Origin: Lachnospiraceae bacterium
Lineage (GTDB): Bacteria; Bacillota; Clostridia; Lachnospirales; Lachnospiraceae
Direction: 5' to 3'
Assembly (NCBI GenBank): GCA_902363555.1
Contig: CABJAM010000009.1
Span: 1 to 64,000 of the forward strand
Length of the DNA: 64,000 bases
The notes under the pieces are model-generated. The model had not been told where the DNA came from. It saw nothing but the letters and a program-made list of their open reading frames with translations, and searched no databases. This document shows, one piece after another, positions 33,415 through 42,265 of the stretch (its first letter is position 1; every line of letters starts with the position of its first letter). The translations under genes and the position numbers were made by a program.

Positions 33415-33453
33415 TTAATCCATTAAAATGGTATGATATTGTTAATGGATTAA
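33415..33453 (+). promoter_or_regulatory. Perfect inverted repeat around a -10-like box upstream of the AraC-GH39 gene
   Basis: TTAATCCATTAA (33415-33426) and its exact complement TTAATGGATTAA (33442-33453) flank TATGAT (33432-33437). There is no T-run, so it is more likely an operator at the promoter than a terminator. A -35 box is not evident. Confidence 0.55.
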
Positions 33454-33475
33454 GTGAATTTGGGGGCGCATACTT

Positions 33476-35863
33476 TTGTATAACGACGAATTTGATATTA
33501 GTATTTTATCTGATATAGAGGAAGAAATTTCCGTGTATGGCGACATGAGGCTCTACTATGTTATTGATGGAAGCCTGAAGGTACGGCTGGACGCGACGGA
33601 ATATATTATGGAAAAGGAAGACGTCCTGCTGATAAATATAGGTGCAAAGCACGGGTACATATTTGCTGAGAAGGCCATCATATTTCAGATAAAATTTCAG
33701 GGGCCGATAAGCAGCAGAGTTCTTGGGCAGCCGGAAAATATATTTATATATAACAGTGCTGTGAATACTGAGGATTCGTACGCCGAGCTGAAGGAGGTTC
33801 TGCGAAAGCTGATCTATCAGATCATCGCATGCACCCACAAAACAGAAAGCTATGAAATGAGTCTATGTTATCAGCTTTTGGATATATTTGTGGAAAATTT
33901 TATGCGGGAAGATAAAGGGATTTTTGAGGCGGAGAATGTAAATGCCATAAAGCTTCAGGGAATCCTGCAATATGTGAACCAGAATTATCAGGCACATATG
34001 AATCTTGCCAGTATTGCGGAGGAAATGTTTGTTTCCAAGTCAACTTTATCCCGTTTATTTAAGAAAGAAACCGGGATTTATTTTGCGGAATATGTCAATC
34101 AGGTCCGGCTTAAGCATGCCGTTTTTGAGCTTAAAAACAGTGACAGTATTGTTACCCGGATTGCAATGAATGCCGGATTTTCAAGTGCATCGGCCTTTAA
34201 CCGTATTTTTCGGGAAACGTTTGGGATCACACCCACCGAATATAGAGATCATTGGCGAAAGCAGCAGCTAATGCTGAAAGAAAAAAATCTGGAATTACAG
34301 AGCCGGATTTTAAATGAAATTAAAAATACGGAGACGGATGATGAAGCGTCCGGACTCATCCATATTGAAGAAAGCGTGCAATATGCAACGCACTTTAAGA
34401 AAAACTGGAATAAGGCGATCAATATTGGCTCCCTTCAAAAGCTTTCCAGGGTAAATATCCAGTTTCAGACGTTAAATATGGTAAAGGAGCTTGGATTTTC
34501 CCATGTGCGTCTGTGGAATGTGTTTTCAAAGCAATTGATGATTTCCGATGGGATCAATACACGGCAATATAATTATGATGCCGTGGATATTATTTTTGAT
34601 TTCCTTGTGACAAATGAGATCAATGTTTTCATAGATTTTGGACGGCGGCCGGATACGGCCTGGAGGTCTGAGGGCGTCGCCCTTTATTTTGAAGAAGAGT
34701 ATGTAGACTTTGAAACACGCAGGGCATGGGAGGCGGCGGTCAGAGGCTTTATCCACCATTTAGTTGGACGCTACGGAAAGGACGTCATAAAGAACTGGAT
34801 TTTTGAATTAACCTATTTACAGGATTCTCCGGATAAAACCTTATATAAGGATGAGAATTTTGAGTTTTATGCGGCTTTTCGCTTTTTCTATGGGCGCATA
34901 AAAAGTGAAGTGCCCGAAGCGGAAGTTGGGGGCTATTCAGATTTCCCAGACTGTGAAAGTGATTATTTTGCACAATTTTTGCAAAATTGCAGACACGATA
35001 ACTGCGTTCCGGATTTTGTATCCTTTGTTTTATTTCCCTACGAACGCATTCAAAAGGATAAAACCTTTTATAAAAGAATCCCGGAACGGAATATGGAATT
35101 AAAAGCTATCGAGAAATATAAAAAAGATCTGGCCGAACAAAATCTGACCAAGTGCAAAATTTATATTACGGAGTGGAACAGTTCTCTTTCCAATCGAAAC
35201 TACTTAAATGACAGTTGCTTTAGAAGCGCGTATTTTGTGAAAAAAGTAAGTGAGCTATGGAACAGCGTGGATATGCTCTGCTGCTGGTTTAGCTCCGATT
35301 GGCTCAGCAGCTATTTTGATTCCCGAAGTATTGTCAACGGCGCAGCAGGGATCATTACGAAAAATAACATAAAAAAGCCCATATGGTTTGCATTTTCATT
35401 TTTAAATTATTTGGGTGACGAGCTTGTGGGTATCGGAGAAAATTATATTCTGACAAAACGCGGTGAGACAAGCTATGCCATACTGTGTTTTAATTTTAAG
35501 TGGTTTGCCTGCAATTACTTCTTTTTAAGTGAAGATGAAGTATCTCTTACAAGAATAAAGGAGCTGTTTGAAAATAATGAATTTGCCAATCTGGAAATGA
35601 TTTTAAATCATATTCCGGAGGATGGGGAGTATATTATTAAGCGGCGCCAGGTCAACAGCGAGCACGGCTGTGTTTTGACGGAATGGGTGAAGATGGGGAT
35701 GGACGAAGCTCTGGAGCGTTCCGATATCAAGTATATTGAATCGATGAGCGTGCCTTACATGGATCGTAATAAAATCATGGTCAGGGATGGAAAATTAACC
35801 CTTCAATTTCAAATGCGGGATCAGGAAATCACGTTGTTTCATATATTCAAATGTGAAAAATAA
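33476..35863 (+). CDS. AraC-family regulator with C-terminal GH39-like domain
   Basis: A 795-residue cytoplasmic protein with an N-terminal cupin-like segment (1-150) and an AraC double HTH at about 160-262 (NLASIAEEMFVSKSTLSRLF, IAMNAGFSSASAFNRIFRE). Residues about 300-790 form a GH39/xylosidase-like barrel. In the GH39 part a WNSS-preceding Glu (ITEWNSS) matches the nucleophile, but the usual W-N-E-P acid/base motif reads NWIFELTY, so it is probably a sugar-sensing rather than catalytic domain. Initiation is at TTG, nine bases after GGGGG; the first ATG would cut into the cupin. It directly precedes the OppA-like gene and probably regulates the importer/deglycosidase operon. Confidence 0.82.
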   Translation: MYNDEFDISILSDIEEEISVYGDMRLYYVIDGSLKVRLDATEYIMEKEDVLLINIGAKHGYIFAEKAIIFQIKFQGPISSRVLGQPENIFIYNSAVNTEDSYAELKEVLRKLIYQIIACTHKTESYEMSLCYQLLDIFVENFMREDKGIFEAENVNAIKLQGILQYVNQNYQAHMNLASIAEEMFVSKSTLSRLFKKETGIYFAEYVNQVRLKHAVFELKNSDSIVTRIAMNAGFSSASAFNRIFRETFGITPTEYRDHWRKQQLMLKEKNLELQSRILNEIKNTETDDEASGLIHIEESVQYATHFKKNWNKAINIGSLQKLSRVNIQFQTLNMVKELGFSHVRLWNVFSKQLMISDGINTRQYNYDAVDIIFDFLVTNEINVFIDFGRRPDTAWRSEGVALYFEEEYVDFETRRAWEAAVRGFIHHLVGRYGKDVIKNWIFELTYLQDSPDKTLYKDENFEFYAAFRFFYGRIKSEVPEAEVGGYSDFPDCESDYFAQFLQNCRHDNCVPDFVSFVLFPYERIQKDKTFYKRIPERNMELKAIEKYKKDLAEQNLTKCKIYITEWNSSLSNRNYLNDSCFRSAYFVKKVSELWNSVDMLCCWFSSDWLSSYFDSRSIVNGAAGIITKNNIKKPIWFAFSFLNYLGDELVGIGENYILTKRGETSYAILCFNFKWFACNYFFLSEDEVSLTRIKELFENNEFANLEMILNHIPEDGEYIIKRRQVNSEHGCVLTEWVKMGMDEALERSDIKYIESMSVPYMDRNKIMVRDGKLTLQFQMRDQEITLFHIFKCEK

Positions 35864-35879
35864 ACGCAAGCAAACAATG

Positions 35880-35913
35880 CGGCGGCCACAGTAAAATGTG
35901 ACCGCCGTTTTTA
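35880..35913 (+). terminator. Terminator of the AraC-GH39 gene
   Basis: CGGCGGCCACA pairs with TGTGACCGCCG with one mismatch and is followed by TTTTT. A second hairpin with GCAACAAA/TTTGTTGC arms follows at about 35919-35943. Confidence 0.8.
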
Positions 35914-36076
35914 TATGTGCGCAACAAAAAACGAAATTTGTTGCACGCGACTGCGGATTTTGCGATAAGCGCAACAAAATCAAAAAAAAGTGAAACATAT
36001 GAGAAGATAAAGCGGAAAAAAGAGGATATAGTTAGGACTGGAAAATGCAAAGCTTTTTTAAATGGAGGAAATACTT

Positions 36077-37729
36077 ATGAAATTCAAAAAATTAACGGCG
36101 ATTGTGTTAGCGGGGGTAATGACATTCGCGCTGACAGCGTGCGGCGGTGGAAATGCCGAAAAGAGCACAACATCCACAGGGGCCGGAGCATCAACGACAT
36201 CAGGAACGCCTGAAGCGGCGGCAAGTATCGTATTGCCCAACACAGATCCTGCAAACACCACGAAAACTGACGAAACGCTGACGATTGCTCTGGGGTCGGA
36301 GCCGTCCACACTTCTGGGAGTGGCCGTAGGTAAGGTTGAAAATGAGGAGCAGATCATAGGAAGTACATTTCTGGATTCTCTTGTTTCTGTGGATTATAAA
36401 ACAAATGAGATCATCCCAAATCTGGCTACGGCATGGGAATGGGTGGATGATACACATTTAAAATTCACACTCCGTGACGATGTTACAATGTCTGACGGAA
36501 CACCGCTCGTGGCCGATGATGTTGTGTATACGGTAGGCCTGTGGAAGGAAAAAGGAGCAACCAGTGATGTAGGTAAATATCTGGTTGGTGTGGAAAAACA
36601 GGATGACCATACCGTGACTATTGAGTTTAATACAGTTGCCCCGGATTTCCTCCGGATGTTGAGCTGGACCGCTCATGGTATTATCAGCGAGGACGAGGTC
36701 AATGCCGCCGGTGGCTTAGATGCCGTTCATACAAAGCCGGTGATCGGCTCCGGAAAATACCGCTTTAAAGAGTGGAAGAGCGGACAGTCCGTAACCGTGG
36801 AGCGCAATGATGATTACTGGAATAAAGATTATGTTGGATACTACAAAACCATTGTATTTACATTTACAAGTGACGCGGCCGCCCGTGAAATGGCTGTTGA
36901 ATCCGGTGATGCGGATGTGGCTTACGGTATGCCGGTAAGCCAGGCTGCTACCTACGCGTCCAGTAGTACGGTAAACACAACCATTTACTCCTTTGGACAG
37001 GAGCTGCATCTGTGGTACAACATGGGTGACAATGGTGGTGCAACAAAGGAACAGAAGGTTCGTGAAGCCATCGACAAAGCTCTGGATTTTGATGCGATTG
37101 CCAAGGTTGGTACCGCAGGCTTCGGTGAGGCCGCATTATCCTACTGGGATACAAGCTGCAGCTTCTACACACCGAATTATACAAAAGAAGAGCGGGCCGT
37201 GGATATCGATGCAGCTAAGAAGCTTCTGGACGAAGCCGGATACGGCAGCGGACTTGAACTGAAAGCTCTGGGCTTACAGGATATCACTCCGGTACTTACC
37301 GTTATGCAGGCCAACCTTGCCGAGGCAGGGATCACCCTGACCATTGATACACCGGACACTGCTCAGTTTGTTGAGGGTGCTTTCGGCGGAGATTATGACC
37401 TTATCTGTGTCGGTGACACGCCAAACATCCGTATTCCTGCAAATGTTATGCCGTTCTTGCAGACAATAAATGTAGAAGGTCCTGGTATGGTCATCGGCGG
37501 ACCTAAGTGGACATCCGATGAATTTGATTCAACGATCAAGGCGCTGGTTTCAGAGCCGGATGCTGAGAAAGCCAAAGAACTTGCAACAAAGCTGGACGGA
37601 ATGGTAAAGGAACAGACCATCTGCTCGAACCTGTATCCGGAAATGAGTGCCGCTGTCTATGCGAAGGATTTAAAGGGATATAATACCATCGAAAGAGGTT
37701 ACATTGATGCGACCAGCTTATATAAATAA
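36077..37729 (+). CDS. Peptide/oligosaccharide-type ABC transporter binding lipoprotein (SBP_bac_5)
   Basis: A 550-residue lipoprotein with lipobox LTAC and a Ser/Thr/Gly linker. The mature part is a cluster C (OppA/DppA) solute-binding protein: FLDSLVSVDYKTNEIIPNLA, the VADDVVYTV motif and the C-terminal TKLDGMVKEQTICSNLYP. The ATG at 36077 follows GGAGG. OppA-type proteins bind peptides, nickel chelates or oligosaccharides. Because this one heads an operon that ends in C-glycoside deglycosidase genes, a plant glycoside or glucan fragment is the likelier ligand. Confidence 0.9.
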   Translation: MKFKKLTAIVLAGVMTFALTACGGGNAEKSTTSTGAGASTTSGTPEAAASIVLPNTDPANTTKTDETLTIALGSEPSTLLGVAVGKVENEEQIIGSTFLDSLVSVDYKTNEIIPNLATAWEWVDDTHLKFTLRDDVTMSDGTPLVADDVVYTVGLWKEKGATSDVGKYLVGVEKQDDHTVTIEFNTVAPDFLRMLSWTAHGIISEDEVNAAGGLDAVHTKPVIGSGKYRFKEWKSGQSVTVERNDDYWNKDYVGYYKTIVFTFTSDAAAREMAVESGDADVAYGMPVSQAATYASSSTVNTTIYSFGQELHLWYNMGDNGGATKEQKVREAIDKALDFDAIAKVGTAGFGEAALSYWDTSCSFYTPNYTKEERAVDIDAAKKLLDEAGYGSGLELKALGLQDITPVLTVMQANLAEAGITLTIDTPDTAQFVEGAFGGDYDLICVGDTPNIRIPANVMPFLQTINVEGPGMVIGGPKWTSDEFDSTIKALVSEPDAEKAKELATKLDGMVKEQTICSNLYPEMSAAVYAKDLKGYNTIERGYIDATSLYK

Positions 37730-37756
37730 TTAAACTGGAAGCCAGCCTTTTTACTA

Positions 37757-37785
37757 CAGGTCTGCGCACACCAGGCGCAGACCTG
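37757..37785 (+). promoter_or_regulatory. Intercistronic stem-loop after the OppA-like gene
   Basis: CAGGTCTGCGC (37757-37767) pairs perfectly with GCGCAGACCTG (37775-37785). The lack of a T-run suggests mRNA stabilisation of the binding-protein message or partial termination. Confidence 0.65.
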
Positions 37786-37865
37786 TCTGGATTGTTACAG
37801 CCGATTGCCTGTTGCTCAGGGATGAAAATCTCTGGGCAATATTCAAATAGACAAGGAGACAATAG

Positions 37866-38846
37866 ATGTTCAAGTATATCATAAAACGTATCCTCTACCT
37901 GATCCCGATCCTCTTCGGTGTATCCATTATCATTTTCGTGCTCAAGACCTTTACACCCGGAGACCCTGCCCGTCAGATCCTGGGAAACAGCGCTACGGAA
38001 GCACAGGTTCAGGAAAAGAGAGATGAGCTGGGCTTAAATGATCCGGTTCTTGTACAATACTTTAATTATGTCAAGGGTATTGTCACACGAGGTGACTTTG
38101 GCGATTCCTATCGCACGGGAAAACCGGTATTATCAGAGATCATGCCCAGATTATTGATCTCTGCCAAAATAACACTGGGCGCAGTTTTGATCGGCGCCAT
38201 CATCGGTGTGCTTCTGGGGATCATATCCGCACTCAGGAAATATACATGGGTGGATTCCGGCGTGCTGGTGATCTCCATGTTCTTCCAGTCGGTGCCGGAG
38301 TTTGTCATCGCCCTTGTACTGATTATGATCTTTGCTGTAAATCTGCATATCCTGCCGGCCACAGGGATCGATACATGGCAGGGCTATATCATGCCAATGC
38401 TTTGTATCGGCTTAGCCTCTGTGGCCAGCTACACACGTATTACCCGTTCCTCCATGCTGGAGGTGCTCGGTGAGGACTACATACGGACCGCCCGCGCCAA
38501 GGGCCAGTCGGAGGCCAATATCACATCCCATCACGCCCTGAGAAATGCCATGATCCCGGTGGCACAGTCCATAGGTACCAATCTGGGCAATTCCATTGGC
38601 GGCGGCATGGTACTGGAGACGGTGTTTGGTGTGCCGGGTGTTGGAAAGTATATCGTCGATGCGATCACACAGCGGAACTACCCTTCTGTATTGGGCGGGG
38701 CTCTGATCATTGCCATGGTTCTGACCGTGATCAACCTGCTGGTGGATATCAGCTTTGTATTGATCGACCCCAGATTAAAGACGACCATTATTTCCGGCGG
38801 CAAGTCCAAACGGAAAAAATCAAAAATAGCGAAAGCATCTGCGTAG
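37866..38846 (+). CDS. ABC transporter permease, OppB/DppB type
   Basis: A 326-residue membrane protein with six helices. It begins with YIIKRILYLIPILFGVSIIIFVL, has GDPAR near residue 32 as in DppB, and an EAA-like loop YIRTARAKGQSEANITSHHALRNAMIP. A lysine-rich tail ends the protein. It forms a pore with the OppC-like subunit encoded 12 bases downstream. The start follows AAGGAG. Confidence 0.93.
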   Translation: MFKYIIKRILYLIPILFGVSIIIFVLKTFTPGDPARQILGNSATEAQVQEKRDELGLNDPVLVQYFNYVKGIVTRGDFGDSYRTGKPVLSEIMPRLLISAKITLGAVLIGAIIGVLLGIISALRKYTWVDSGVLVISMFFQSVPEFVIALVLIMIFAVNLHILPATGIDTWQGYIMPMLCIGLASVASYTRITRSSMLEVLGEDYIRTARAKGQSEANITSHHALRNAMIPVAQSIGTNLGNSIGGGMVLETVFGVPGVGKYIVDAITQRNYPSVLGGALIIAMVLTVINLLVDISFVLIDPRLKTTIISGGKSKRKKSKIAKASA

Positions 38847-38858
38847 GAGGGACCGATC

Positions 38859-39767
38859 ATGGCAAAAATGAAAACTCCTGCAATGGAGAAAATAGAAAAG
38901 AAAAACGCTAAACGAAAAAAACCGGTAAAATCTACGCCGGCTTATGAATCATGGAAACGGTTTAAACGTAACCCTACCGCATTACTTGGCCTGATCGTCG
39001 TATGTATTTTGATCCTGATCGCCATATTTGCACCGATCATCGCACCCTACGGTTATAAAACGCAGGATTATAATTCCATGATGCAGGCGCCCAGCGCCGC
39101 ACATTTCTTCGGTACGGACCAGTTCGGGCGGGATATTTTCAGCCGCGTTGTTTATGGGGCCAGATATTCCCTGATGATCGCGCTTTTTTGTACCATCGCA
39201 GCCTTTTTCAGCGGCGGTCTGCTGGGCATTATCGCAGGCTACTGCGGTGGGAAGGTCGATACGGTCATTATGCGTATCATGGATATTTTTCAGTCCATTC
39301 CCATGATAATGATGGCCATGTGTATCGTAGCCGTTTTAGGAAATGGTATCCCGCAGCTTGTTGCCGCCATCATGTTCGCATCCATGCCTACGATGGCGAG
39401 AAATAATCGGGCCGCAATACTTCGGGTCCGCGGAAGTGATTACATCGAATCCTCAGAGGCGATCGGTGTAAATCAGTTCCAGATGATCGTAAAGCATATG
39501 ATACCCAATGCGGTCGGTGTTATGATCATTTATTTTGTTGGATTTCTGGCCGTGTCCATTATGATGATGTCCTCTATGAGTTATATCGGCGTTGGTCTTG
39601 CCGCACCGACACCGGAGTGGGGATTGATCTTAAATGATGGAAAAGCTTATCTGACATCCGCGCCGTACATGATGCTGTTCCCGGCAATGATGATCATGAT
39701 CACCTGTTTTGCATTTAACTTAATGGGAGACGGTCTCCGCGATGCATTTGATCCAAGGCTGAAGTAA
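38859..39767 (+). CDS. ABC transporter permease, OppC/DppC type
   Basis: A 302-residue membrane protein with a lysine-rich N-terminal extension, FKRNPTALLGLIVV as first helix start, HFFGTDQFGRDIFSRVVYGARYSL (the OppC signature) and an EAA-like loop YIESSEAIGVNQFQMIVKHMIPN. The start follows TAGGAGGG. Partner of the OppB-like subunit. Confidence 0.93.
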   Translation: MAKMKTPAMEKIEKKNAKRKKPVKSTPAYESWKRFKRNPTALLGLIVVCILILIAIFAPIIAPYGYKTQDYNSMMQAPSAAHFFGTDQFGRDIFSRVVYGARYSLMIALFCTIAAFFSGGLLGIIAGYCGGKVDTVIMRIMDIFQSIPMIMMAMCIVAVLGNGIPQLVAAIMFASMPTMARNNRAAILRVRGSDYIESSEAIGVNQFQMIVKHMIPNAVGVMIIYFVGFLAVSIMMMSSMSYIGVGLAAPTPEWGLILNDGKAYLTSAPYMMLFPAMMIMITCFAFNLMGDGLRDAFDPRLK

Positions 39768-39777
39768 GGAGTAAACG

Positions 39778-40755
39778 ATGAACGAAAATATATTAAATGT
39801 AGAAAATCTTGTCATCCATTACGAAACTGACGAAGAAGTGGTAGAGGCCGTAAATAATATCAGCTTTACCCTGAAAAGAGGTGAGGTCCTCGGCCTTGTG
39901 GGAGAGACCGGCGCCGGAAAGACGACCACAGCGCTTGGCATTATGGGGCTTCTCCCGGACAAGGTTGGCCATGTGATCCAGGGAAAAATTGAAATTGACG
40001 GAGAAAATCTTTTTGATAAATCGGCAAGGGAAATGCGCAAGATCCGCGGTAAAAAGATATCCATGATCTTCCAGGACCCGATGACCGCCTTAAATCCGGT
40101 AAAGACGGTGGGCGACCAGATATCCGAGGTCGTATTGTTACATAATCACTGTTCCAAGGTCGAGGCCTTAAAGCGGGCGCAGGATATGTTGTCCATGGTC
40201 GGCATTGTTCCGGAGCGGTACAAGGACTATCCACATCAGTTTTCGGGCGGGATGAAGCAGCGTATTGTTATTGCCATCGCCCTGGCCTGTGAACCGGAGC
40301 TGTTGATCGCGGATGAGCCGACAACGGCGCTGGATGTGACCATTCAGGCCCAGATCCTTGATATGATGCGGACGCTGCAAAAGGAGCAGGGAACGTCCAT
40401 GATCCTGATCACCCATGATCTGGGTGTTGTGGCGGAAATGTGCGATCACTGCGCCGTGATGTATGCCGGAGAATTGGTGGAGTACGGAACTGTGGAGGAG
40501 ATCTTTGACCATCCGAAGCATCCGTACACAAAAGCCCTGTACCAGTCGATCCCTTCTCTGGATAAGGATGTGGAGCGGCTCCACGTGGTTCCGGGTATGG
40601 TGACGGACCCGTCCAACCTGCCGTCCTACTGCAGCTTTGCAGACCGGTGCGAGGAAAAATGTGCCATGTGTGAAAAAGCAGACCCCGGGATGGTCACGCT
40701 CAGTGAGGACCACAGCGTTAAATGTTTACAGTACACACCGGAATGGGAGAAATAA
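39778..40755 (+). CDS. ABC transporter ATP-binding protein, OppD/DppD type
   Basis: A 325-residue ATPase with Walker A GETGAGKTT (45-53), Q-loop FQDPMTALNP, signature FSGGMKQR, Walker B LLIADEPTTALD and H-loop THDLG. The C-terminal oligopeptide/dipeptide extension contains a Cys-rich segment (CSFADRCEEKCAMCEK), which binds a [4Fe-4S] cluster in relatives. It powers the importer together with the next gene product. The stop codon TAA abuts the next ATG. Confidence 0.94.
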   Translation: MNENILNVENLVIHYETDEEVVEAVNNISFTLKRGEVLGLVGETGAGKTTTALGIMGLLPDKVGHVIQGKIEIDGENLFDKSAREMRKIRGKKISMIFQDPMTALNPVKTVGDQISEVVLLHNHCSKVEALKRAQDMLSMVGIVPERYKDYPHQFSGGMKQRIVIAIALACEPELLIADEPTTALDVTIQAQILDMMRTLQKEQGTSMILITHDLGVVAEMCDHCAVMYAGELVEYGTVEEIFDHPKHPYTKALYQSIPSLDKDVERLHVVPGMVTDPSNLPSYCSFADRCEEKCAMCEKADPGMVTLSEDHSVKCLQYTPEWEK

Positions 40756-41724
40756 ATGTCAAATTTAATTGAAGTAAAAAATTTAAAAAAATATTTTTCC
40801 ACGCCCAAGGGAGAACTGCACGCCGTCGATAATGTTACTCTGAACATTGAAAAAGGAAAAACTATTGGCGTCGTCGGCGAGTCCGGCTGTGGAAAATCAA
40901 CATTGGGTAAAACCCTCATGCGCCTGCATACACCAACCTCAGGAGAGATCTTATACAATGGCACAGATATTGCCAATATGACAATGAAGGAGTTTAAGAA
41001 AACGTACCGGGCCAATATCCAGATGATCTTCCAGGACCCCTATGCGTCGTTGGACCCGAGAATGAATGTTTTACAGTTGATCGAGGAGCCGATCAAGGTT
41101 AATAGTAAAAATCTTTCAAAGGCCGAAGTGACGTCAAAGGCCAAGGAGATGATGGATTTGGTCGGGCTGGCCAAACGTCTGGAGGGCTCTTATCCCCATG
41201 AACTTGACGGCGGAAGACGCCAGCGTATCGGTATTGCAAGAGCCCTGTCCTTAGACCCGGACTTTATCGTCTGCGATGAGCCGGTATCTGCTCTTGATGT
41301 TTCTATTCAGGCGCAGATCCTGAACCTTCTCCAGGATTTACAAAAGGAGCGCAATCTGACGTATATGTTTATTACCCATGATATGTCGGTGGTAAAGCAT
41401 ATTTCCGATGATATCGCCGTCATGTACCTGGGCCAGATGATCGAAAAAAGTCCGGCAAAGGAGATCTTCCGGGAGACGATCCATCCCTATTCACAGGCAT
41501 TACTTTCGGCCATTCCGGTACCAAATGTACATATAAAGAAGGAACGGATGATATTAAAAGGAGAGCTGACGTCTCCGATCAATCCTAAAAAGTGCTGCCG
41601 TTTTGCGGCCCGCTGCCCTTATGCCACGGAGGAATGTTCAGCTAAGGAGCCGCAGCTACGCGAGATAAGGCCGAATCATTTCGTGGCATGTCATTATGCG
41701 GAAAAGTTTGTAAATAAGGCGTAA
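40756..41724 (+). CDS. ABC transporter ATP-binding protein, OppF/DppF type
   Basis: A 322-residue ATPase with Walker A GESGCGKST, Q-loop FQDPYASLDP and Walker B FIVCDEPVSALD. The ABC signature reads LDGGRRQR rather than LSGGQRQR, a variant that I have seen in clostridial OppF-type proteins. The C-terminal extension has CCRFAARCPYATEEC. It starts immediately after the OppD-like stop codon. Second nucleotide-binding subunit of the importer. Confidence 0.92.
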   Translation: MSNLIEVKNLKKYFSTPKGELHAVDNVTLNIEKGKTIGVVGESGCGKSTLGKTLMRLHTPTSGEILYNGTDIANMTMKEFKKTYRANIQMIFQDPYASLDPRMNVLQLIEEPIKVNSKNLSKAEVTSKAKEMMDLVGLAKRLEGSYPHELDGGRRQRIGIARALSLDPDFIVCDEPVSALDVSIQAQILNLLQDLQKERNLTYMFITHDMSVVKHISDDIAVMYLGQMIEKSPAKEIFRETIHPYSQALLSAIPVPNVHIKKERMILKGELTSPINPKKCCRFAARCPYATEECSAKEPQLREIRPNHFVACHYAEKFVNKA

Positions 41725-41773
41725 ATGAACGTTTTGTCAGGCCGGTTATACGGCGCTTGCCCAGGGCGTGTCA

Positions 41774-41796
41774 GGCCTGTCTGAACAGTTGCAAAG
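41774..41796 (+). repeat. Partial copy of the GTAAC palindromic element
   Basis: AGGCCTGTCTGAACAGTTGC resembles the reverse half of the 62307-62351 copy (GACAGGCC and GAACTGTTAC in other order). It lies in the 100-base gap between the ATPase gene and the deglycosidase beta subunit. Confidence 0.35.
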
Positions 41797-41825
41797 AGAT
41801 CTGTAATTAGAAAGGAGTTAAGGTT

Positions 41826-42251
41826 ATGGCAATTGCAATGAGAATTAATTATACGGATGTCATCAGAGACGATTCTCTCAAAAATGATTACGTCAATGGG
41901 GATAAAATGGGGTTCCATTTTGATGTCCGATTAAGCTACTATCGGGGGCATTTTCTCTCGGTCATTGATGAACTCAGTGTCACTGTTGATGATGAGGAAA
42001 TTCCGTCACAGGATATCGTATTCTGCCTTCACGATAAAGAATTTGGTATTTTGCAGCTTCGCGAAGCTTCCACCGAATTTTGGGGAATACTGGAAAACGC
42101 AACGATCAAGGTATTTAAACCCGGCGGTCTGACTTCCGGCGAACATAAAATTGATTTTCATATGGTGTTCCGCTCGCCGTATATGCCCATCAGTGACACA
42201 GAATTTATGCCATGGGACGGCTCACAGTGCAAGATTTTAACAGTAAAGTAA
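41826..42251 (+). CDS. C-glycoside deglycosidase beta subunit (DUF6379 family)
   Basis: A 141-residue protein of the small beta-sandwich family found as beta subunit of C-glycoside deglycosidases (DgpC/CarC-like, and one of the dfg products in Eubacterium cellulosolvens). Recognisable stretches are MRINYTDVIRDDSLKNDYVNG near the start, a central FCLHDKEFGILQL and the C-terminal HMVFRSPYMPISDTEFMPWDG. It has no catalytic metal site of its own and completes the active site with the alpha subunit encoded 14 bases downstream. The start follows AAAGGAG. It is separated from the ABC importer by about 100 bases without a terminator, so it is probably co-transcribed. Confidence 0.85.
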   Translation: MAIAMRINYTDVIRDDSLKNDYVNGDKMGFHFDVRLSYYRGHFLSVIDELSVTVDDEEIPSQDIVFCLHDKEFGILQLREASTEFWGILENATIKVFKPGGLTSGEHKIDFHMVFRSPYMPISDTEFMPWDGSQCKILTVK

Positions 42252-42265
42252 AGGGGGAGAGCAAA

